Below, in pieces: positions 22,700 through 34,722 of a stretch of 64,000 nucleotides of DNA. The notes beneath the pieces are model-generated. The model was not told the origin of the DNA. It was given only the letters and a program-made list of their open reading frames with translations, and ran no database searches. How positions within the stretch are numbered: position 1 is the first letter of the stretch; each line of letters begins with the position of its first letter. This DNA is from Pontederia crassipes (lineage: Eukaryota; Streptophyta; Magnoliopsida; Commelinales; Pontederiaceae). The stretch spans positions 63,343,378 to 63,407,377 of the forward strand of contig CM060198.1 in NCBI GenBank assembly GCA_030549335.1. The letters are read 5' to 3'. The position numbers and the translations under genes are program-made.

Positions 22700-24186
22700 C
22701 CAAAGAAAAAGTGAATGTACAACAATAGTCTTACATTGATAGTAGTAGGAAAGTGAGGGTAAATAGACAAGTATAAATGAATAAGGAGACTAATTGGTCA
22801 ATATTGAATGTTTATGGAGAAAGTCCACCTTGGATATTTTCTAAATTTATAATAATATTTTTATCAAATTATCTCTTAGTAAAAAAATTAATAAAAAATT
22901 TCACTGAACGAAGAAATACGGTTCAACCCGATTTTTTCGATTTTGATCGATTTTTTATCGGTTCAATTCGATTTAATTTGGACCAAACTAGAATGCCACC
23001 TCGTGATCCCTCGCCGCCGCCGTCGCCTCGCGACCCTTCGCAGGTCATCGTCGTCTTCCCTGGTTTGCCACCGCCGCAAACGTGTGTCGATGTCTCCTTC
23101 ACAAGTCATCGTCGCGAACGTCGATCGTTGCTTCCTTCGTAGGTTGTCGCCGCTTCAGTCCTCACATGTTGTCACCGTCGCATTCTCCACAACCTCTCGC
23201 CCCTGCCGTCATGACTAAGCGGCCGCCGCCCGAGAACCATCGCCACTTCCATTTGTTATGGCTGCCATTGGGCACCGATTAATCTCATGATAATTGATAT
23301 TAGTAAAATTTGTATCCAAATTATAACTTGTGAACTAAATTGGTCCAATTAGTGATAACTAAATTGTCGAAAATCTGTAACTCTTACGCACGTGATTCAT
23401 ATGTAATTTTGAGGCCTCTTTGGAAAGCTCTTATGCTTTGATGCCAAAAAGGCTCTTACGCTCATGAGTAATTCTATCTCCATACCTAAACTCATGAATG
23501 GTGCCCCTCAACTCAATCTAACTGTAAATTGAAATTTTGACAATCTCATTTGCCTTCGTGCATTTCCTAACTCTTGGAACATCATCCCACTTGTTTACGG
23601 AGTACATAAGTTCCGACACTCTAGGTTGCAACTCAAACAAAATTTTTAGCAGCAAACTCGTCAAACTCGAGATTCTTGAGGATGTGTTTTTTTATGGCAT
23701 GAAATGGATCAATTTAACTACCTTCACAAGTGAACCACCACGACAAAAGAGATTGACCATACATGAAAAGAAAACCTTGTAAAAAAAATTGTAACATAAA
23801 CATCCTTGCTAATCATATAGTACATCATATTACAACTCAAAATTACAATTGATGTACATCATGTTACAACTCGAAATTACAACAAATTTGTATGTTACAA
23901 CTCGAAATTGCAACATACAAAAACTACACACATGTTACAACACGAAATTGCAGCAAAACGAAATGCCTCTGTTGATTACACAAATACACATGAATTAGAC
24001 AAAAAATGAGATTAATGGCACTCTCAGATTAAGGCCTCTGTTGATTAATATAGTTTCTTTTAGGCTGGCGGCGGTGAGTGTTCCTAGGCAGCAACAAGTG
24101 TTCTTAAGCGGCGGTGAGGGATCACGAGACAGTGGCGGTGACGGGTCGACGGGGTTCCCGGGCGATGGTGAGGGATCGCGAGGCGG
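22700..24186. other. Interior of the inverted-arm unit, no gene recognised
   Basis: Alternates GC-rich stretches (22985-23260, 24065-24186; CGCCGCCG-like) with AT-rich DNA. The GC-rich parts recur in opposite orientation, and CCTCGCGATCCCTC-like phrases repeat. No protein family recognised. Confidence 0.5.
23820..23957 (+). repeat. Short direct repeats (ATGTTACAACTCGAAATT)
   Basis: Four near-copies of a motif ending ACAACTCGAAATTACAAC at irregular spacing of about 20-45 bp. Origin unknown. Confidence 0.7.
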
Positions 24187-24191
24187 CAGTG
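24187..24191. repeat. Left target-site duplication CAGTG of the Athila element
   Basis: CAGTG precedes the left LTR and recurs at 34536-34540 directly after the right LTR. Confidence 0.9.
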
Positions 24192-25182
24192 TGATCACCT
24201 CTTTTTGTATTTATAATCCCTGCAATTAAATCCACAATTTTACATAAAAATTGGACATATTTTAAATGTTTTGATCAATTTTAGTGAAAGTTTGAACGAG
24301 TAAAAGAAGGGACTAACCACTTTTCAAAATTTGAACTTTGAACAGGGATAAAACAAAAAGGAAGGAGAAAGGGAGAAGGAGAAAGGGAGGAGGAGAAAAT
24401 GGAGGAGGAGAAAAGGGAGAAGGAGAAAGGGAGGAGGGGAAAAGGGAGAAGGAGAAAGGGAGGAGGAGAAAAGGGAGAAAAAGGAGAAGAGGACGAAGGC
24501 AAAGGAAGAAGAAGAATGAAGAACTAAAGAAGAATTTTTGGATTCTCTCGTGAAATAAACTTTATTGATGCTGATTTTTATTCCGACATTGTGATATTTT
24601 GAAATTGACTTTTCATTTCATTTACATGATGCATGGCTATTTAGATTTGACATTTGATTTCAAGTAGATCGAGAGATCAATTGTTTTTCTACTATTAGCT
24701 GATTTCATCCGAGAGGAGAAATCAGCCATCCTGATTGCTATGCCTCTAGTAATTGTTAATCTACATTTTAGAAAGATCGAGAGATCTATGAAAGTGACTA
24801 TCGTGCGATGATAACCCTAACAGTCGAGTGATGAGTCAATCCGCGTTCTGATCATTAGTGTAAGATTAGTAGGTTGGGTTGTAAGAATCGAGAGATCGCA
24901 CCTTTCTACTGGTTAGAGACGAGAGTTTTCTTATTCGGTGATCTTAATTTAGTGATCAGTAGTAATTCCCCTTCTTGAGGAACGGATACATCAATGGCAA
25001 TTGATTAATATAAATAGAGCAATTGATTAATATAAATCAACGGGGTTACGACACTCAGGGTTTCTACTCGACCTGTGCAATTGCAGTTGTGTGAACTCTT
25101 GAGTAAAATTTAAAACGTGGCTAGAATTTCTTCTGTTTTATGTGAAAATCCGCAACTCCACAATTACGATAAGTTCACGTCA
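24192..25182 (+). repeat. 5' LTR of the Athila element, 991 bp
   Basis: Starts TGATCACCTC and ends TTCACGTCA. Contains a long purine-rich GGGAGGAGGAGAAAA array (24355-24500), which explains an open frame there. Compared with the 3' LTR it lacks about 115 bp after ATCAATGGCAAT; the gap is filled by a short duplicated ATTGATTAATATA. Confidence 0.95.
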
Positions 25183-25188
25183 AGTTTT

Positions 25189-25206
25189 TGGCGCCATTGC
25201 CGGGGA
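25189..25206 (+). promoter_or_regulatory. Primer-binding site, tRNA-Asp type
   Basis: TGGCGCCATTGCCGGGGA, six bases after the LTR, complements the 3' end of plant tRNA-Asp at 17 of 18 positions (A where G is expected at position 8). Confidence 0.9.
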
Positions 25207-25302
25207 TTTCGATTAAATTAATTCGTCTCTTTTTATCTTTGCTTAGTTTAATTAAGTGGTATTTACGTCTGAATCTTTATCTTTGATTTCAGGGATTAGT
25301 AT

Positions 25303-26890
25303 ATGCCCAGAAACGTTCGAAGTCAATTACTTGAATTAGACCCTGAAATAGATCAAACTTTTAAGAGAAGGGTACGAGAACACAAGAATAGAACATCCCT
25401 TTTTGAAGGTACAAGCAGCACTAAATCTATAGAGTTCGAGGAGAATTCTAATCCTGAGATCGAAATGATGGCTGAACAAGAAGAGCCAATTCAACCGCGA
25501 CCATCGGTTCCATCATTAGAAGAACTCTATACTCCTACAGTAGATGAACTGGAGTCTGCAATTTTGAAGCCTGACATTCAAGCGAATTTTGAGTTAAAAT
25601 CATCTCTAATCTCTACGATCCAACAAAATCAATTTGGAGGAACCCCAGATGAACACCCAAATTAACACCTTAAAGATTTTCTAAAAATATGCAAGACAAC
25701 TAAGCTGAATGGGGTATCGCTAGAAGCATTGAGACTGGGGGTCTTCTCTTTCTCGCTAAGGGGTAAAGCCAAGCAATGGCTATAATCATTGGAACCCCGA
25801 GAATTAACTACCTGGGAGCAATTAGTAAAAGCATTTCTGTCAAAATATTTCCCTCCCAGCAAAACTATAAGAATCAGAAATCAAGTCATTGGTTTCATGC
25901 AAAAAGACCAAGAGACATTGTACGAAGCTTGGCAAAGGTTCAAGACATTGTAGGTCGTGCCCTCATCATGGTTTAAGCAAATGGATTTTGGTTCAGTCCT
26001 TCCACAATGGATTCAATTACGCCTCAAAAATGGCGCTTGACAACGCTGCAGATGGTGTGTTTATAAAGAAAAATGTAGATGAAGCTTACCAACTTATAGA
26101 AGAAATAGTTAGGAATCAACATTTCTTGGCTCATTCAAGGTCTAATGAGTCCGCAGCATTAACTCAAACTCGACTTGACGGTAAAGATTTTACTTCCAAG
26201 GTGGAGTATATAGTTCAAAAAGCAATTAGTCGACTGGGACTCAATGAAGCTACTCCAACTGTTAATATGATAGCAAGATGTTGTGAAATATGTGGTTCAT
26301 CTGATCACATTTCTGTGCACTGTGAGCTATTAAAACAGCAAGGACACCAACAACAAGCTAATGCTATAGGCCCTTATCCATCGAATAATGATCCATACTC
26401 TAACACTTTCAATCCAGGATGGAGAAACAATCCAAAGTTTTCCTACAGAGATAATTCTCAACAAAATCAGGCTCCCATTTGGCAAAACAGATTCAATCAG
26501 AGAGCACAACCTCAAATTTCTTGACAAAACAAGGGTCATCTTCTACCAACAAGCTAGAAATAATGATGGAGAAATATATGTCAAAACAGGACACTCTGAT
26601 GCAGAAAATGTTTGAGAAAATTGAAAGCCTCTCCATTTATAACAAAATGTTGGAAACTCAGATAGCTCAACAAGCTGCATCATCTTCAAGACAACCAGGG
26701 ATCTTACTTGGACATCCAGAGAAGAATCCAAAAGAGCAAGTTCAAGCTGTGATTTTAAGAAGTGGAAAGACAACTGATAACATAAGAAGAACAAGAGTGG
26801 AGGTCTCGACAGAGGCAACAGAGGAAGTTGGTGACCAAAATCAGACAGTTCAACCAGAGGACACAATGAATAAATCAAATAAATCCAAAT
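25303..26890 (+). pseudogene. gag: Athila gag (capsid/nucleocapsid), broken
   Basis: Starts with an ATG (MPRNVRSQLLELDPEIDQ) about 100 bp after the primer site. The capsid part (LGVFSFSLRGKAKQW, FLSKYFPPSKT, GFMQKDQETLYEAWQRFK) is split by in-frame stops near 25663, 25783 and 25950. Further on is a nucleocapsid zinc knuckle CEICGSSDHISVHC (CX2CX4HX4C, about 26287-26326), then another stop at 26522 and a linker. The protein would form the virus-like particle that packages the element's RNA. With at least four stops it cannot be made as one chain. Confidence 0.9.
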
Positions 26891-27024
26891 AACAGCTTGC
26901 TGAAGGTCAGCCTAGCTATTCTTCGTGGATACAATTTCCTAAATCCCTCGAGAAGTCTCGATAGGACCAATAATTTGGCAAGTTTGTAGAGATCCTAAAG
27001 AAACTCTATATCAATGTACCTTTT

Positions 27025-27549
27025 GTGGAAGCTATTCAAGAGATGCCAGCATATGCCAAATTCTTGAAGGAAATTTTATCGAAGAAGAGGAGGATACAAG
27101 AAAATGAAATTGTCGCGCTAACTGCTGAGGCAAGTGCGGTAATTCAAAATAGATTGTCTCCGAAGCTAAAAGATCCGGGAAACTTCTCCATACCCTGTGA
27201 AATTGGAAACCGAAAAATACGAAGAGCCTTATGTGATCTTGGTGCTTCAGTAAGTGTTATACCTCTGTCATTGTGTAAGAAACTTGAAATGGGTGACATT
27301 AAGCCCACAAATATGTCCCTCCAATTGACGGACAGATCTATAAAAATCCCGCAGGGAATCCTGGAGGACATACCCATCAAAATGGGCAATTTCTACATAC
27401 CAGCCGACTTTGTGGTGATAGACATGGATGAAGATAATCAAACTCCCATTTTGTTAGGGAGACCCTTCTTAGCTACTGCCGGAGCAGTGATAGACGTTAA
27501 ACAAGGTCGCCTTACCTTTCAAATAGGTGATGACATGGTTGAATTTTGA
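27025..27549 (+). pseudogene. Athila aspartic protease region
   Basis: Frame of 174 codons containing RRALCDLGASVSVIPLSLC, the DLGAS form of the aspartic-protease active site usual in Athila, and ILLGRPFLATAGAVIDV, the second conserved block. The domain itself is intact, but it is separated from gag and RT by stops (26890, 27547, 27594), so it is part of a broken polyprotein. It would cut Gag-Pol into mature proteins. Confidence 0.88.
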
Positions 27550-27657
27550 CCAAATCACCTTATTAATTGCCCAGACATGGAAGACCACTTTCTTTAACCT
27601 GAGCAACTGGATTCCCTTATACAGAAGGTAGCATCAGTTATTCACATATCAGACTCT

Positions 27658-29202
27658 TTGGAAGTATCTCTTGAAGCCCAAGAACCATCTTTGTGGACAG
27701 AAGAAGAAGCAGGCATTCTTAAGAGCCGCATGCTCTCAACTGAAACACAACACTCCAACGCTCCACTGGAAGACCAACCTACAGAATTTATGCAACAACC
27801 TAGTTCAAAGAAGCCAACAAAGCTAGAATTAAAGAAGCTTTCTCAAAATCTCAAGTATGAATTTCTAGGAGAAGACTCCACTTATCCAGTGATTGTGAAT
27901 GCAGATTTAAAGACAACTCAGCTTCAGCAGCTATTGGATAAGCTAAAAGCTTACAAGCATGTCATCGGATACACATTGGATGATCTCAAGGGAATTAATC
28001 CTACTATATGTATGCACCGTATCCATATGCAAAAAGATCATAAACCCTCCATAGAGGGACAAAGAAGGCTCAATTCAGCAATGAAGGAGGTAGTGAAAAA
28101 AGAAGTGATTAAACTATTGGATGCAGGAATTATCTACCCCATATCAGACAGTCAGTGGGTAAGTCCCGTGCAGGTCGTGCCAAAAAAGGGTGGAATGACC
28201 GTAGTCAAGACAGAGTCGGACAAATTCATTTTCACGCGAATGATCACCGGATGGAGGATGTGTATCGACTTCAGGAAACTTAATAAGGCCACAAGTAAGG
28301 ATCATTTTCCATTACCTTTTATTGACCAGATGTTGGAAAGGCTGGCAAACCATTCTTATTTTTGTTACTTGGACGGATTTTCTGGATTTCATCAAATTCT
28401 CATTCATCCAGAAGATCAAGAAAAGACTACCTTTACTTGTCCCTATGGAACCTTTGCATACAGAAGGATGCCCTTCGGATTATGTAATGCTCCAGCCAGC
28501 TTTCAAAGGTGCATGATGTCAATCTTCTCTGATTACATTGAAGAAATAATGGAGGTATTTATGGACGACTTTTTAGTGTATGGCACTTCCTTTGAAGTTT
28601 GTCTTCAGAATTTAGGAAAGGTATTACAAAGAAGTGCCGCATCTAATCTGGTGTTGAACTGGGAGAAATGACACTTTATGGTACAAGAAGGTATAGTCCT
28701 TGGGCATATTGTTTCAGGTCGAGGTATTGAAGTTGACAAAGCTAAGACAGAAGTAATTGAAAAATTACCTCCGTCTACTAATATCAAAGGAAACAGAAGC
28801 TTTCTTGGACATGCCGGGTTTTATCGCCGTTTCATCAAGAACTTTTCTCTAATTGCAAGACCTTTGACAAAACTCCTATCTAAAGAAGCAGAGTTTATAT
28901 TTGATGAACACTGTTTAAAGGCTTTTGAGACTATGAAAATAGCTCTTACAACAGCTCCAATCATCCAACCCCCTGATTGGTCCTTACCATTCGAAATTAT
29001 GTGTGATGCTAGTGATCAAGCTGTGAGAGCAGTGTTGGGACAAAGGAAAGATAAAAAGCAACATGCAATCTACTACGCCAGCAAAACTTTGGATGACTCA
29101 CAAATCAATTATGCCACAACTGAAAAGGAGTTTCTAGCAGTAGTTTTTGCAATAGATAAATTCAGATCCTACCTAGTTGGCTCCAAAGTTATTGTATACT
29201 GA
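27658..29202 (+). pseudogene. Athila reverse transcriptase and RNase H, broken
   Basis: The RT has WRMCIDFRKLNKAT, HFPLPFIDQMLERL, YLDGFSGFHQI, YGTFAYRRMPFGLCNAPASF and the catalytic box FMDDF (about 28558-28574), all conserved. A TGA near 28669 replaces a Cys codon (WEK-stop-HFM) between the RT core and its thumb. The RNase H part follows, with the metal-binding Asp in EIMCDASD and ASKTLDDSQ.NYATTEKE. Near 29195 the frame shifts and pol continues in the 29177-30538 frame. The enzyme would copy element RNA into cDNA but is disabled. Confidence 0.92.
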
Positions 29203-30700
29203 TCATCAAGCTGTGCAATACCTAATTGCTAAAAAAGATGCCAAACCTAGACTGATTAGATGGATTCTTTTGTTACAGGAATTTGATTTAGAAATCAAAG
29301 ATCGAAGGGGAACAAAAAACTTGGTAGCTGAGCATCTCTCCCGACTTCAATTATCAAAAGGAGACGTTGACTCTGAAGGCCGCAGTGAAATCAATGACTC
29401 TTTTCCAGATGAACAATTATTTTTAATTCAAAAAACACAACTTCCTTGGTTTGCTGATTATGCCAACTACTTAGCTTCCGAAGTTTTACAACCAGATCTC
29501 TCTTACCAACAAAAGAATGATTTTTTCTCCGATATCAAATACTACTTCTGGAATGAGCCATTTCTGTTCAAAAAATGTGCAGATGGGATATTTCGTAGAT
29601 GTGTACTAGACGAAGAACAATATGTTATATTACATGAATGTCATTCATCTCCTTATGGTGGTCACGGAGGATATCAGAAAACAACTGCTAAAGTTCTTCA
29701 AATAGGTTTTTATTGGCCAACTCTATTCAAGGATGTAATCAATATTGTTAAATCTTGCGATGCTTGCCAAAGAACTATAAATATAGGTCAAAAAAATGAG
29801 GCACCTCAGCAACCTATATTCGAAGTAGAAATATTTAATGTGTGGGGAGTAGTCTACATGGGACCTTTCCCTCCTTCATGCGGGTACAAATTCATACTTC
29901 TAGCTGTCGATTATATTTCAAAATGGATTGAAGATATTCCCACAATCTCAGCAGACTCGAAGTCAGTTGTCAAACTTTTTAAAGATATAATATTTCCAAG
30001 GTTTGATATGCCAAGATTGATTATTAGTGATGGGGGATCACCCTTTATTGAACGGAGTTTTGAAAAATTGCTATTTAAATACGGGGTCAAGCATAGGATA
30101 TTTACTGCCTATCACTCTCAGACCAATGGACAAGCAGAAGTCTCGAACAGAGAAATCAAACAAATTCTCGAGAAAATCATTTCAATAACCAGGAAGGATT
30201 GGAGTTTGAAACTTAATGAAGCATTGTGGGCATATCGGACTGCGTACAAGACACCAATTGGAACAATACCATTCAGGTTGATCTATGGCAAACACTGTTA
30301 CCTACCGATTGAATTAGAACATAAGGCTTTTTGGGCAATCAAAATGCTGAATTATGATTTCCAAGCAGCTTCTGGAAAACGTCTTCTGCAGCTCAACGAG
30401 CTAGATGAATTGAGATTAAATGCCTATAACAACTCTCGCATCTATAAAGAAAGAACGAAGAAATGGCATGATATGCACATATTGAGAAAGAATTTTAAGG
30501 AGGGCAACCAGGTTTTATTATTCAACTCCCGACTATGACTTTTTCCTGAGAAGTTAAGAACGCGATGGTCTGGACCGTTCACCATTGAAAAAATCTGCAG
30601 TGGATATAAAAAATAGTAATTCAGAAACCTTCAAGGTCAATGGGCGAAGATTGAAACGTTACAATCCAGGCGCAGTAAAGTTTGAAGAAGTGCTCCATCT
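29177..30700 (+). pseudogene. Athila RNase H end and integrase, inactivated
   Basis: Opens with the end of RNase H ([20 protein letters not shown], then [17 protein letters not shown]). Integrase follows: an HHCC zinc region ([18 protein letters not shown] to CDACQR), the core with ISDGGSPF and [14 protein letters not shown] (second Asp and Glu present), and a C-terminal RWSGPFTI motif. The first catalytic Asp, expected in WG.DFMGPFP, is replaced ([10 protein letters not shown]). A TGA at 30536 cuts the C-terminus. Integrase would insert the cDNA into the genome; the lost Asp alone should abolish this. Confidence 0.9.
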
Positions 30701-31096
30701 ACAATCAGATTATTAGAAGAAATAAGGTCGAGCCAACGACGTAAAAAAAAAGGTGCTACAGGGAGGCAACCCAACTAAATAAACGATCAACAGCCACGTC
30801 AGCATCTGCACGGTCAGAAATATCAGAAAAATCACTTGAAAGTACACTTTTGAGATCTAGTTGAGAATCCCAACAGAATCCAACATCATATCCACCCAAA
30901 AATCCACTTTTCTGAGTCCCACTTAAACTCTCTCTCACGTCACTTCGTTTTCTACCCAACCGACTAAAATCTCTCCCTCAACACCCATCATCTCTCGGCC
31001 AATTCCTGAAATCCCTAAACGCACTTCATCGCCCTCTCTTCATCGCCCTCCGAGAAACCCCCGGCCATCCTCCACCCCTTCCGGTCAACCTGCAAC
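30701..31096 (+). other. Noncoding gap between pol and env-like frame
   Basis: Contains no long frame. In Athila elements a splice acceptor for the env-like message is expected here; I cannot place it. Confidence 0.5.
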
Positions 31097-32347
31097 ATGA
31101 AAAGAACCCGTACATCGTCCGGGTCCCAGACCAACAACTCGTCGGAGTCTATCAAGCGACGGCTCCATCCGGACGGCCTTCTGCAACCTACAACCAACCT
31201 ACGACTGCCCACAGACGACAACGAAGCTCAGTGTCTTCTGAATACAAGGTTCATAAACTTTTCTTCTACCCGATTCCTAGACTTTTCTGCTCTTGAATCT
31301 CTCGAGTTATTTGAAGATGTCAGGACCATACTCCATCGCTCTCGCCTCCTTCCTTTCTTCATGAAACGTTGGGACCTCTACAAAGAGGCATCAATAGAGT
31401 TCTTGGGAACTCTATATCCCACCGGCTTTGACGAGGATGGAGTCCCTGATCATATCGAGTTTCGGCTGTGCAATCGCGAACTCGCCATGGGACTCGACAC
31501 CTTAGCCCATTTTCTAAATCTTCCCAATGTTGGCCATCGAACTCTCCCACCCTCTTTTCCCACATTCGAAGTTTGGTATCAACTTACCGGCCGACGAACC
31601 GACAATATGTTACATCTAGTCGGCCGTGAATTGAAGAACCCTGTTCTTCGATATCTCCATATACTTCTCATCAACACGATTTTAATCCGTCCCAATGACT
31701 ATGAGCGTGATCTTGTCTCTACAGATGAACTCTTCATTCTCTGGCGTCTACTGTCAAACATCGAGATTAACCTTGCGTCATTCTTCCTTCAAAGTTTGAT
31801 TAAGGAGTCGACTCGTGAAATCAATCCAATTCTTTGTAGTAACCTCATTACACCCCTGGCAGAACACTATGTGTACTTGGCAGACACCACCCCTACACCA
31901 ACAACACTAATAGATTTAGATTTTCTGATCAAGGAAGGAGTCCTCCTAGTTAACGGCCAAAAATTTTTGCGCCAATCCAATCCATATGCTCTCGTTCAAC
32001 TCCCTGATCCATCACACACTTCAATTCTAGAAGGCCGGAACTGGTGGATGAACGATTTCATCCAGGTCACACGACCTATTCCCACATTACCCCCACTATT
32101 TTTGGATTTCAAAGAAACTTCACAACTCCCCCCTGGCCGTAGAACCCCTCCAAGGTGCATTGTCGCTTCCTCCTCCTCGTCAGTTCCGGATGTCACCCCG
32201 CCTTTACCACTCACCACAACAATCAAAGTAGACCTCATCCTGGAACAACTGACGAAACTCGCAGAGACAACTACTCGTAATCACCAGGACATACAAGCAT
32301 TGAAGGATCATCTCCACCGACTGGAGCAGCAGAACCTGATGCACTAG
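31097..32347 (+). CDS. Athila env-like / ORF-X protein, open frame intact
   Basis: Open frame of 416 codons in the env-like position between integrase and 3' LTR. Its start MKRTRTSSGSQTNNSSESIK is basic and Ser-rich; the middle (SALESLELFEDVRTILHRSR, YKEASIEFLGTLYPTGF) resembles the ATHILA domain found in many plant elements and plant transposase-like proteins; the C-terminus has a short heptad-like stretch (VDLILEQLTKLAETTTRNHQ). I see no convincing signal peptide or membrane anchor, so an envelope role is doubtful. It is the only long frame of this element without a break. Function unknown. Confidence 0.75.
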   Translation: MKRTRTSSGSQTNNSSESIKRRLHPDGLLQPTTNLRLPTDDNEAQCLLNTRFINFSSTRFLDFSALESLELFEDVRTILHRSRLLPFFMKRWDLYKEASIEFLGTLYPTGFDEDGVPDHIEFRLCNRELAMGLDTLAHFLNLPNVGHRTLPPSFPTFEVWYQLTGRRTDNMLHLVGRELKNPVLRYLHILLINTILIRPNDYERDLVSTDELFILWRLLSNIEINLASFFLQSLIKESTREINPILCSNLITPLAEHYVYLADTTPTPTTLIDLDFLIKEGVLLVNGQKFLRQSNPYALVQLPDPSHTSILEGRNWWMNDFIQVTRPIPTLPPLFLDFKETSQLPPGRRTPPRCIVASSSSSVPDVTPPLPLTTTIKVDLILEQLTKLAETTTRNHQDIQALKDHLHRLEQQNLMH

Positions 32348-33429
32348 CAGAGAATCCAAGGAGTAGAGGAGGTTCAGAATTCCATTCTAACGACCCTCAG
32401 TGACATCCAATAGGTCACTGATCACATCCTTGAACTCCAACCAACTCCGGGTCCCTCTTCCTGGCATAATCGACACTGAGGACAGAGTCGATTTTAAGCT
32501 TGGGGGAGAGGGCAACATAGTACATTTCTACTCTTTACTCTTTACATTTCTACTCTTAGCTTCAAATTTTATATTCCAACTATTACATTGTAGATTGGCA
32601 TTGCACTATGTTAACTTCACACAGTATAAAAAGAGAAATTCTAATTCCATCCAGTAGCTATAGTCTTTGTTGCAACCTCCTAAAATTTTGTTCAAGGACA
32701 TCTTGCTAGCCCCTAACATTTTAATATATGTTGCAACCAAATTCAATGTAAAAAATGATAGGGCAAAGGTAGTGGAAAGTGACTATTTTGATATATTAAG
32801 AGCTTGACGACTAATCTTATTTAAGCTTGCTTCTGAATTCAAAATAACAGCTAATAAAATTATTAATGCTAACATTTTCTAGTGTAGCATAAAACCAAAA
32901 GAAAGAAAAAGTAAATAGCAAAACAAAAGTTGAAAGCAAAAAAAAAGAGGGCCAAGAGAGCCCCAGAAGGTACAAAAAGGGTGCATTCCTAAGCCGGGCT
33001 GAATTTGGGTGAGTAGATCCGTAGGGATTCATGCCTGGTACCCTAAGAGCAACTGCCCCGGGCTGTGCCGATCGAAAACCTGCTACATAAATTCTCCCGA
33101 GCATTATGGATAATCACATGAGTACTGGACGAATGAAAAGAAATAAGAATTCAACAAAAACTTATTACTGCACTGGTAGAGTTAGTATTAACCATTTTAT
33201 TATCTGCCTTCCCTATTCGAATTCTCTGGCTTGAGCTAAAAAGAGGAAGTTGAAAATGTCTTGCTCCTAGTATCTTCATCAAAGTCAAGGAATGAAGGAA
33301 CAAACAGGGATGCACTTGGGCAAAGAATTCAGGTTGGTATCTTAAAGTGTTGATGGGAAAGCAAGGTGAAAATCATCCCTACTTTGAACATTGCTTGAGG
33401 ACAAGCAAAAAGCTAAGCTTGGAGGAATT
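32348..33429 (+). other. Athila 3' noncoding region and polypurine tract
   Basis: About 1.1 kb without coding sequence. A phrase with TTCATGCCTGGTACCCTAAG (33030-33050) is a recurring feature of plant Athila 3' regions. The tract AGCTTGGAGGAATT directly before the 3' LTR (33416-33429) is the likely plus-strand primer. Confidence 0.75.
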
Positions 33430-34535
33430 TGATCACCTCTTTTTGTACTTATAATCCCTGCAATTAAATCCACAATTTTACATAAAAGTCGGCGTATTTT
33501 AAATGTTTTGATCAATTTTAGTGAAAGTTTGAACGAGTAAAAGAAGGGACTAACCACTTTTCGAAATTTGAACTTTGAACAGGGATAAAACAAAAAGGAA
33601 GGAGAAAAGGAGAAGGAGAAAGGGAGGAGGAGAAAAGGGAGAAGGAGAAAGGGAGGAGGAGAAAAAGGAGAAGGAGAAAGGGAGGAGGAGAAAAGGGAGA
33701 AAAAGGAGAAGAGGATGAAGGCAAAGGAAGAAGAAGAATGAAGAACTAAAGAAGAATTTTTGGATTCTCTCGTGAAACAAACTTTGTTGATGCTGATTTT
33801 TATTCCGACATTATGATATTTTGAAATTGACTTTTCATTTCATTTACATGATGCATGTCTATTTAGATTTGACATCTGATTTCAAGTAGATCGAGAGATC
33901 GATTGTTTTTCTACTATTAGCTGATTTCATCCGAGAGGAGAAATCAGCCATCCTGATTGCTATGCCTCTAGTAATTGTTAATTTACATTTTAGAAAGATC
34001 GAGAGATCTATGAAAGTGACTGTCGTGAGATGAGAATCCTGACAATCGAGTGAGGAGTCAATCCGCGTTCTAATCATTAGTATAAGATTAGTAGGTTGGA
34101 TTGTAAGAATCGAGAGATCGCACCCTTCTACTGGTTAGAGACGAGAGTTTTCTTATTCGGTGATCTTAATTTAGTGATCAGTAGTAATTCCCCTTCTTGA
34201 GGAACTGATACATCAATGGCAATAGCATCAACAAGTTAAACACGAGAGAATCCTTCCCTTCACTACTTAATCTTTTCTTACCTTATCTCCTTGTTTCTTT
34301 TTATCTAAATTCATTCACGCCTCTAGTTTATTCTTTTATAATTCAATAACAATTTCTGAGGTAAAAATAGAGCAATTGATTAATCTAAATCAACGGGGTT
34401 ACGACACTCAAGGTTTCTACTCGACCTGTGCACTTGCAGTTACGTGAACTCTTGAGTAAAATTTAAAATGTGGCTAGAATTTCTTCTGTTTTATGTGAAA
34501 ATTCGCAACTCCACAACTATGATAAGTTCACGTCA
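33430..34535 (+). repeat. 3' LTR of the Athila element, 1106 bp
   Basis: Starts TGATCACCTC and ends CACGTCA, closely matching 24192-25182. It keeps the 115-bp segment missing from the 5' LTR. Confidence 0.95.
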
Positions 34536-34540
34536 CAGTG
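34536..34540. repeat. Right target-site duplication CAGTG
   Basis: Same five bases as 24187-24191. Confidence 0.9.
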
Positions 34541-34722
34541 ACGAGGGGTCGCATGGGTTCCCGGGCGATGGTGAGGGATCACGATGATGCGGCGTTCGGG
34601 CGGGATGCTTCGACGACCTGCAAAGGCAGATTCGACGACGATGTACAATGGCAAAGGCGGCAGCGACCTGCAAAGGCCATCGACATAGAGGGGGCAGATC
34701 GACAGAAAGGAGGAAGGAGGTT

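Larger units (their letters stand above)
24192..34535 (+). mobile_element. Athila-type Ty3/gypsy LTR retrotransposon, full structure, inactive
   Basis: A 10.3-kb element with LTRs at both ends, perfect 5-bp CAGTG duplications, a tRNA-Asp primer site, gag, protease, RT/RNase H, integrase, then an extra env-like frame and a purine-rich tract before the 3' LTR. The tRNA-Asp primer, the extra frame after integrase and the CDLGAS protease motif mark the Athila lineage. Several stops, a frameshift and a lost integrase residue make it non-functional. It inserted into the inverted-arm unit. Confidence 0.95.

Noticed and set aside
24281-24553. Charged Lys/Arg/Glu/Gly-rich frame and its Ser/Pro/Phe-rich antisense
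   Set aside because: Both come from the purine-rich array of the Athila LTR.
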